NCBI GenBank assembly: GCA_933228675.1
Contig: OW121742.1
Coordinates: forward strand, 19,496,850 to 19,560,849
Reading direction: 5' to 3'
Length of the DNA: 64,000 nt
Source of the DNA: Stomorhina lunata
Lineage: Eukaryota; Arthropoda; Insecta; Diptera; Rhiniidae
Under the pieces are notes generated by a model that searched no databases, was not told the origin of the DNA, and saw only the letters and a program-made list of their open reading frames with translations. The position numbers and the translations under genes were made by a program. The stretch's first letter is position 1. Each line of letters starts with the position of its first letter. Of the stretch, positions 56,385-64,000 are shown piece by piece.

Positions 56385-59300
56385 TCATTTGTAGTATGAG
56401 GTGATTTGACGGATCCAGTCCAAGTAATGGGAAACCTTAACATAAACACCGGGTACATTTACTTGACCGCAGCCAATACCCCAGGAAACAACACCAACAA
56501 CATTCCAGACACCATTACGTTCACAAACCAAGGGGCCACCACCATCACCTTTGCAGGCATCTTTGCCTTCCTCACCGCCAGCACAAACGAAGCCGGGATT
56601 CAATCTGTAGCTATAGCCGAGACGGGTCTGACGCAATTGAGATTCACATTGGTGATGAGATAGAATTGGTACATCGACTTCCTTGAGGATATTTTGGTAT
56701 TTGCCTTGATCACCGAAAGCATCCTTACCCCAACCAGTAGTCCAGCAACGAGCACCAGTGAAATCAGAGAATTTGTCAGGTAAACAGGCGGGACTAATGT
56801 GGGGATTCTTGGTGAAATCTACAGGATGATCCAATTTCAAAACAGCCAAATCATTATCCAAAGTACCGGCATAGTATTCAGGATGGATTTGTACAGAAAC
56901 AACATCACGTTCAATGTAGGGGAAGAATTCAACATCATGGTTAACATCCCATTCACCCAAACGAGCTCTTAAATCGAAACCATTTTGTCTGAAATTTAAA
57001 AAAAGAAATAAATGTTGTAAAATATTGCATAAAGACAAATAAAATTATAAAACTTACGATTTAATACAATGAGCAGCGGTAATAACATGTTGGGCATCAA
57101 TGAGAGTACCACCACAGGCGTAAATTGATTCTTTAGGATCCTTCTTCAAAATAGCTACATGCCAAGGATATTCACCGAATTCACTGTCACCATCGACATA
57201 TACAGGGTTCTTGATACGTCCGGTAATACCAGCAGCATTGCGTACACCACAACGTCCCAATTGTTGGGGTGGTTGAGCTGGACGCAAGGGACGACGGCAG
57301 CAGACTTCATTAACACTGCAGGTCTTTTGTACGGGACGGTTACCATAATAAGCTCGCTAAAAAAAGTTGAATGAAATTATGAGATAATTTTTAAAATAAT
57401 TTATATTAAAAGTCCTTTACGATCATCCTTTAACACTCAATACCTCTTCCAACTTTACGGTTTCAGCTAAGACACTACTACGCTTTTCTACTGAAATATC
57501 TTCATGTTCTTCAATACTACGCCTCCTGCGATCTCTAGGGAATGTAATGTATGCACTACCCTCAGCAGCTCCAGGTGCTTGAGTTGGTATAGGGCGTGTA
57601 TTATCTATATGGCCATAACTCAATTCCTTTCCCTTTCGATAACGTTGCGATTCAGAAAACGTTAAAGATTGATTCACTCGAGAACTTCTGTCGTAAAAGT
57701 TTTCATAACCTTGGCTGCCATCATAACCACTTGAACCGTAACCAGTAGAAAAACCTGATGATGGTGGTAATTCATTGCCAGGTGATGGTGGAAACTCACT
57801 CCCAGGTGGTTGTATTGGAAATGACGATGAACCGCTATCTGTGGGATAGTGATTTGAGTTATATTCATAGCCAACTTCGGGTGAGGGATGGAACTCGGAA
57901 TGAGACTCAAAGCCATTATCTGTTATAGGATAAGATGAGTGAGTTTCGAAAGAAGAGTGACCATGATTGGATTCAGAAAAAGAGCTGGTTTCACTGGATA
58001 TATGCTCATAATGTTCCTTGTGATGATCCTCATAATGATGTATTGGTTCAGTGTAAATTTGAGGACCAGAATGGTATTCGAATATTGGTTTACTTGGTAT
58101 CATTTCAACTTCATAATGTTTAAAACCTGTATCAAAAGTGGGTAAATGTTCTATATGTCCTGGACTCGATAGAATATGATCATCATGATGAATATCATGG
58201 TCATGGTGAATATCGTGATCAAATCCAGAATAATGATCATGATGATGATAGTGTTCATTATGGACAACATATTTCTTGGGCTTAAAAAGACTTCCAACTG
58301 CATCAAAAATGTTGGCACTTGGTGTAATATGAAGATTAACCAAAGGTTTTACCACATTTTCACCGAATTCGGTTTTCTTTACTTGTACCGAAACCAAAGG
58401 ATTAACATTGATCAAACCAAGATTAAGGCCATTTGGTCCAATTGCCCCAAAATAAGGATTTTGAGCTGGATATTGTTCACCCAAAACATTGTTGGGATAA
58501 CCGCCAGGATTATTGGGAAACGGTAGACCAAAAGATACACCATAAGTTGGTAAAATTTTGCGGCGTATTAATTCTATGGCCTGTAAGGCCGGTAGTCCTA
58601 AACCTTGTCGCTAGAGATTGAAAAGGGTAACAGTTGATGTAAAAATTTTGAATAACTCCCATCCCATCCTAGATTAAAAAGTGCGTGCGTAAATGCAACT
58701 CCATGAAAGTGCGGTTAGCAATCGAAGGATTTTAGTTTAGATTAGTTAACGTAAAGCACATACGCTACCGCACATAAACTAAACACACGCACTTCTAGCC
58801 GGACATCTTGGGGAGAAATTTCGACGAGCGTTACTAACCTTCTAAAGAACATGAAGACGTTTAAGTTTAGGCAGCGTAGTGTGCAGCATTATTAGAAAAT
58901 AACCGCTAAAACTGCAGGGGTATTAAAGTGTTAAAGGCTGTTAATTAGTTCATTAATGTATTAGAAAAATATTGGCTTTTGGTTAAAGAGTTAAAGGGAT
59001 TAAATTTAATTAATTAAGAAATTAAAAACTTACGCCTTGAGCATCCTGAGTCAAACCGTCGGCATTATCTTCCAATTTGCCTTCATCTTCTTCAATAGCT
59101 TGACGTTTGCTACGTTTTTTATCTTCGTCTTTAGAATCTTCAGTTTTCTTTTCATCAGCCTTGCTATCATCATCTGATTTCTTTTCGGCAGTGGCGGAGA
59201 TGGTAGCATTGGCAGCGGGCTCTTCACTTAAGGCTTCAATATCCTTATCCAAATTACGAGGATCAATAGGTAAGATTAAGTCTTCTTTGCGGCCAATACG

Positions 59301-60887
59301 ATCAGCAGCAGGACATTGATTGAAGGGTACACATTGGCAGTCAACTAATTGATTACGGGCAACATCATAATCTCCATTAAATTGTTCATTGCCATAGCCG
59401 GAGGTTAAGCTGTTGAAATTGTTGCTAGAGGAAGCAGCAATACCACCAAGATTATGTAATTCCTTTTTGTAGTAATCGGGATTTTGACTGTGATAGCTGT
59501 TGCCGGGAGTACCTGATTGACCATATCCGGATTGTCCGAAACCATTAGATTGACTGAAACCATTTGAAGTAGAGGATGAGGAGAGACCGCCAAATTGAGA
59601 TAAACCACCTGAGGGTTTGCTGTATAAGTCGGGTTTAAATCCATTTACATTTTCTCCGAAACCGCCAGCAGCTTGAGACAAGAGACCACCTTGGGAAGCA
59701 CCATTAAAGCCAGCAGTAAAAGCTGGATTTTGGAAGGAACCTTGAGTCTGGGGTGTGAAAGCAGTGGAAGATTGAGCCAAGGCAGAAAAGTCGGTATTGA
59801 TGGTTTGTCCAGAACCAACAGGAATTGGTACACTGGGAACTTTGGATGCCTCGGCACCACCTTCTACATGATGATAGTGGTGATGAACATGTTGTTGTAA
59901 ACCAGCAGCATTTGCGGAAACACCAGCACCCGAGGGTACAGCACCACTTACTACAACTTTAGTACTGGAAGAGGCAGCAGAGGCAGAAGATTGATGGCTA
60001 TAGAAGTTGGTTTGTTGAGATCCAGCTGCTTGAATTTTTTCTGGATTTTCGAAAGCATAAGGAGGAGAAGAGGGACCGTTGCCATTAAATACGGGACCAT
60101 TGCCATTGAAAGAGGGTCCATTACCCATGAATACAGGGCCTGGAGGTTTGCTGCCATAGATAACAGCACCGGGTGGTGGTCTGCTGAAGGTGGGTGATGA
60201 GCCAGAACCATCAATAGCTGAGGGAGGAGGAGATTCCAAATAAGGACCATTGTAATTGGGACCAGGACCAGAAGGTCTGTAGCCAGGTTTGAAAGAAGAT
60301 TCATAGCCTACTTTACGGGGTGGCCCAAAAGAGTTGACGGAAGATGGAGGAGGGCCCATGGGAGGACGTCCATTGAAATGGCCAGGAGGAGGCATGGGCC
60401 TGGGAGCACCATAGGGACCACCACCATATTTAGGAGGTCCTTGAGCATAGATACCAGAATAGTAGGGACGTTTGGCTTCTTCACAGGTCATCAAACCCAA
60501 ATCACATAATTTATCACGCACCAAATTACGAGCTTGCATATCATTGCCTTGCATTAAAGCTTGATCCACATTACCATCTTGTAAAACACTATCATATTCG
60601 TTCAAAATTCTTCCCTCACGACGAGAATTGATAATTTGATCAATGAGCTGATTGACATCGGTTTCGTTGCTATAGATGGGCTCATTGACGGCATAATTGC
60701 GACCTTGTACATCTTCTTCTCCTTGTTTGGGTTCGGGATCAGCATCGGCAGCACGTTTGCTTAACATAGAATCCTGATTCGAAACAGACCAGCTGCCAGA
60801 CCAAGATGATTGTTCTTCAGCTTGTGTATATAAGACGCCAGCCAATAAGACTGAGGCCAAAAGGGCCCAACTCAATGTTACTCTCAT
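56385..60887 (-). CDS. CG4998: Secreted clip-domain serine protease homologue (catalytic Ser replaced by Gly), CG4998-like
   Basis: Minus-strand exons 60887-59034, 58610-57444 (probably optional), 57356-57058 and 56988-56385. Phases agree with or without the second, giving 1307 or 918 aa. Signal peptide MRVTLSWALLASVLLAGVLYTQ. A long Pro/Gly/Ser-rich region follows, then the first half of a clip-type knot (CQCVPFNQC), the optional His/Tyr/Ser-rich exon, the second half (CSVNEVCC), and a trypsin-like domain from RIKNPVYVDGDSEFGEYPWH. His is present (TAAHC) and Asp is present (DNDLAVLKL), but the serine motif reads CKGDGGGPLVC, so it is not a protease; such homologues act as cofactors in extracellular cascades. 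Furin-like sites: SKR|A near residue 45, KRSKR|Q near residue 592, RRRRS in the optional exon. The family matches Drosophila CG4998, which I recall having a short and a long isoform. Confidence 0.9.
57444..58610 (-). other. Optional 389-codon exon of the CG4998-like gene
   Basis: Starts after the acceptor CAATCTCTAG and ends at GAG|GTATTG, a weak donor. Both ends are in phase 0, so inclusion or skipping keeps the frame. Contents: RRKILPTYGVSFGLPFP, a His/Asp/Tyr-rich tract (HYHHHDHYSGFDHD), Ser/Pro-rich repeats, and a RDRRRRSIEE processing site. If the weak donor is ignored, translation stops seven codons later (VLSVKG), which could give a protein without a protease domain. Confidence 0.7.
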
Positions 60888-61160
60888 GCTGTATAAAGAA
60901 AGAAAAAGAAAAAAAAAAAACAAATTATTAAATTGTTAACCTTCAAAATATTATTAAAACATTTTGTTAAATGATTAAGTGTGTGATGAATATTAAGTAA
61001 TAATCGTATTTATAAATTATTTATTTTTGTGAAGACACCTCCATCATGGCCTTCATATCCAAACTCTTTAGTGGTCATTGTGCCAGTTTTGAATTTCAAA
61101 ACAAATCGTAAAAATCAACAAAACAAATTAAAAAAGTAAAGAAGATACATTAACACTCAC

Positions 61161-61234
61161 TCTTTACTAATTTGGCGGCTTAAACTAAACGCAAGCTTAA
61201 CCGGTTTGAATGATTTGCTGCGGATCCAACGACT
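61161..61234 (-). promoter_or_regulatory. First exon and initiator of the CG4998-like gene
   Basis: On the minus strand TCAGTC (61236-61231) matches the fly initiator and is followed by a leader ending in AAAGA|GTGAGT (61161). The next acceptor TTTATACAG ends at 60889, one base before the ATG codon's exon. This gives a 74-nt first exon and a 272-bp leader intron. Confidence 0.55.
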
Positions 61235-61239
61235 GACTC

Positions 61240-62650
61240 ATGATCGGAAGGCAAAGAAATAAGCAACAATATACTTTTACTTTCGTTTTAAGGTCATTAG
61301 CTTAGAGCCGGCATAAACAAATAAAAAAAAATGTGTAAGAAAGTATTAGAGTCAATCATGGTCGATTATAGGATACCCTGCACTGAGGTGTTATGGGAAC
61401 TTGTAAGGTTTTTAGGGTATTTATGTAACTTCTGAGATATTGTTTAAATATATGTTATGGTCAAATATGGATCATCACGTTATTTCAGACGAAGGGACTT
61501 AAAAAGTAATTCGTAGCCAATCGATATGCCTAAAGGTTAAAGTAATACTTATGTGCATTACAAACATCATTATAAACATACCATATAGGAGATGTAGGGT
61601 ATACATAAGCTGGCGAATACAAGAGCTGCTTGCATTAGTGTTTGAAGTAATGGCTTAGTTTGGCTTAAAAGCTGATACATTGCATAGTTGGAAAGATGGA
61701 TGGCTGTATAGGGGAATGGTTGACTGACTTTAAACTAAAGTTGTGCAAGATTTTGTTTGGGGGTTTGAACTGACTTTGATGCTTTTGCTAAGATAATTTT
61801 AAGCATTGCTTTATATTGTTTTTATTGCATGATTATGAAGTAATTTACTAGTGGTTTTCTTCCCCTTTTTATAAGTAGTTTTTTAAATTTTTTTTTGTTA
61901 AAACTTAAAAATTTTGCAATATTTGCTTTTAAGTCAAGCGTTGAGAGTTTTTTCTTTAGCTTTTGACAGCCAGAGCGAGACATTAAAGCCATTTAGATAT
62001 AAAATTTAAGATCATGAGTGGCATTTCCATGCATCTTTATGTGATACTTTACAACTTTCAGGGAAGTCAAAAAAGTAAGACAAACCAAATTTAACGCCCT
62101 ATGACTTTTACGACTGTCTTTCTTGCCTGTTTTTTTTTGTTAGCTGTTTTTTTAAGTCTTTTTTTTTTTTTTTGGTTATGTCATGGATTTGTCTGGTTTT
62201 TGGATAATTTTTCTTCTTTTGATTCAATTTCAATGTGTGGGTTTATGTGAGTCTGAGGTAATTACTGTTTTATTTTTCTGGAGCTTAAATGTTATGCAAA
62301 AAAATTAAGTAATTTTAAACCTTAAATAAAGTTTTTGTTTGTGAATTTTTGCCTAAATTAAAGATATTGTAACGGTTTTAAACCGGATGTTAGGGAGAGT
62401 GAAAAATATTTAAATTTTGTGCAGTGTTGCATTTGCTAAAATTATGTATAAACATGAACAAAATTAACAATGGTCTATTGAAATGTTAATTTTATGGTTA
62501 AACAAAAAAAAAAAAAAAAGAAATTGCAGGGAATGGAAGACAATTGTGTGGTATTATGTGATAAAAAGTCTGAATTTTTAATTTAAAATTGAATTGAATT
62601 AATTTATAATCATTATTTTCTATGTTGGTAATTTTCCCTAAAATTGAAAT
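61240..62650. other. Upstream intergenic region of the CG4998-like gene
   Basis: Mixed-composition sequence with poly(T) runs and no open frames. It may hold regulatory DNA, but I see no site I can name. Confidence 0.4.
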
Positions 62651-62654
62651 TTTA

Positions 62655-63010
62655 TTTATTAAATGAAATAAAGCAAGGAAAAATGTTTGTGGTTAAAATG
62701 ACAACATACGGAGTCAACCGATAATTGATGCCACGTAGCGTTAATCTCACATCTCTTATGTGTTAATTTTAATGTTATATAAAAGTAATCATTCAAAATT
62801 CGACACAGAAATAATATCACCCAAAGCAAAAAGTATATGTTCAAATCGACAACGATATGCTCAAAATGACAACATCTGTTGTGTTAATTTTGATGTAGGA
62901 GAGAAACCTACAATATTCGTTGTGTAAATTATAACATATGTATCAATAAAGTAATTATGTGCTCAAATTGATAACCACATGTTGAAAATGACAACGTAAT
63001 GTTTAAATTG
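62655..63010. repeat. Diverged repeat with GACAACAT / TTAATTTTGATGT words
   Basis: Words such as AAATGACAACAT (62697, 62856, about 62980) and TGTTAATTTT(G/A)ATGT (62761, 62882) recur with variable spacing, as in a decayed tandem or inverted repeat. The 61-aa minus frame here is not supported as a gene. Confidence 0.35.
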
Positions 63011-63084
63011 AACCACGTGGCCTATACAGGACTCGTGTTTGGATAACATAACATGGAAAAGATGGTCCATAATAAGTGGTTAGA

Positions 63085-63215
63085 AAACACAAGGTTTGTT
63101 ACCGAAGATAGTAGCATCGGATAGAGGTCTGCTGAAGGTGGCTAATGGGGAAAAACCTTAAATAACCAAGGATTGAAACAAATCCGAAAAGTAGGTTTAA
63201 AAGAAAATGTTCTTC
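63085..63215 (-). pseudogene. Broken duplicate of a CG4998-like exon-1 segment
   Basis: On the + strand GGTCTGCTGAAGGTGG at 63126-63141 matches 60178-60193 exactly, and flanking bases from about 63095 to 63150 align with about 75-80% identity. On the minus strand it reads ATFSRPLSDATIFGNKP against PTFSRPPPGAVIYGSKP in the real exon, with SFKP further upstream in both. Same strand as the gene and about 2.2 kb upstream of its ATG. Stops follow on both sides, so it is a relic of a partial tandem duplication. Confidence 0.6.
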
Positions 63216-64000
63216 TTAATTATGATTGCTAGAACAATTCGCAAGATATAAAAATTGAGACAATCTGCGTTCAACTCTTTTTAATAAATATATTGCTGAA
63301 CCTGTGCCAAGTTTTAAAATAAACTTTTGTTTATTTTAATTTTTTTTTGAATCGCCTTTAAAGCACTTTTGTCTTAGTCGTCAAAAAAAGCAACAACAAA
63401 AATGCGGGAAATAAAGAAAAGATAAAACTGAAAAATGTTGTGTGTTTCTGTTTAGATGATAATCATCGCTTTATGTTGATATTTGTAGGACACAATAATT
63501 CGTATTTACTCTGTCCCTCAAATAAGATATCTTTTTCTTCTTCTGTTATCCTTGATTCCCAGTGGAGCATAGGGCCTCATAAGAGTCCTCAAATAAATTA
63601 TATAATTAGGGATAATCCTCCTGAAGAAGATGACCTAACCAACCATCGAAAAGTTTCGAGGAAAGGTTTCCCCACCAACAGTTTTTTGGTTAAAAAAAAA
63701 ACTATTTATTACAATAATAAATAATTGCAATAAATTGGGATCTTAATGCAATACACTGCAGTAAAACTTTTTAAATAAACAATAAATAATTGACAACGTA
63801 TGATATCATTTTGAGATCGCAATTTTTTACAATTTGATACCTAATCATATCAAATTGCTTAAAGTTGACACCTCAGTATCTATTTCTTTAGCACGTATAG
63901 TTTCTAAATGACGGTTAAAACTTTGATAGAGGATAATTCTAAAAATTTACACCAGAAGGTTTCAATTTCAAAACATAATTTTGCAATATTTGATAACAAA
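63216..64000. other. Intergenic right end
   Basis: No supported gene. A 94-aa + strand frame (63440-63724) has no recognised domain, no splice context and random-looking composition, and is probably chance. Confidence 0.4.

Noticed and set aside
56385..60887. Scarface as the identity of the serine protease homologue
   Set aside because: Scarface is also inactive at the serine, but the remembered wording of the protease domain, the two-isoform structure and the neighbouring genes fit CG4998 better.
60885..60923. Start of the CG4998-like protein at the upstream in-frame ATG (MFFFFLFLSLYS)
   Set aside because: This stretch is the T-rich end of a leader intron with an acceptor (TTTATACAG) directly before the chosen ATG, which begins a normal signal peptide.
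62659..62844. 61-aa minus frame MNIYFLLWVILFL...
   Set aside because: AT-driven hydrophobic frame inside a diverged repeat, with no splice or promoter context.
63440..63724. 94-aa + strand frame
   Set aside because: No recognised domain or conservation clue; length is within chance for this composition.

Overview
This window is nuclear DNA of a higher fly. The host genes are split by short introns with GT-AG ends, and each protein matches a Drosophila family closely. The sequence is extremely AT-rich and carries dispersed repeats of a kind I associate with calyptrate (blow fly or house fly-like) genomes. From memory, the Drosophila counterparts (ringer, Pdh/CG4842, Tcs3/CG4933, Golgin104/CG4925, mRpS34/CG13037 and CG4998) sit together on 3L near band 72D, so this is probably a conserved piece of Muller element D.

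Layout. About 1-21.6 kb is dominated by tandem arrays of 29-31 bp near-palindromic units in both orientations. They are interrupted by two copies of a dispersed inverted-repeat element and by one gene, ringer (TPPP family), at 16.3-17.4 kb. From 22.7 to 25.4 kb are Pdh-like (+) and Tcs3/OSGEP (-), tail to tail. The 25.5-27.8 kb interval holds a housekeeping-type promoter and remnants of retroelements. Golgin104 (CCDC186 family, + strand) spans 27.84-45.9 kb in ten coding exons. Its first intron contains a complete 12.4 kb LTR retrotransposon (29060-41435). mRpS34 (-) follows at 46.0-46.6 kb, then an orphan 5' exon on the + strand, a decayed array, a secreted DUF745-type protein gene (-, 50.2-51.3 kb), another 29-bp array (52.85-55.77 kb), and a large clip-domain serine protease homologue like CG4998 (-, 56.4-61.2 kb). 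The last 2.8 kb is intergenic apart from a broken copy of a CG4998 exon-1 segment.

The most unusual object is the LTR element. It is Ty3/gypsy-type, with large 1332-bp LTRs that look identical, a TAAT target duplication, a Lys-tRNA-type primer site, and gag and pol overlapping through a GGGAAAC -1 slippery site. Between pol and the 3' LTR, where an env-like gene could sit, it carries about 2.1 kb recognisable as a decayed, apparently intronless copy of the host repressor gene capicua (cic). The copy includes a damaged HMG box and the conserved tail that follows it. On the opposite strand three short exons with near-consensus splice sites bracket this cargo.

A second theme is the architecture of the tandem arrays: subfamilies are laid out in mirror order around 13.7 kb, and a second inverted pair flanks 2.85-4.85 kb.

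All gene models come from reading frames and splice sites by eye. Families named by recognition were not checked by database search.
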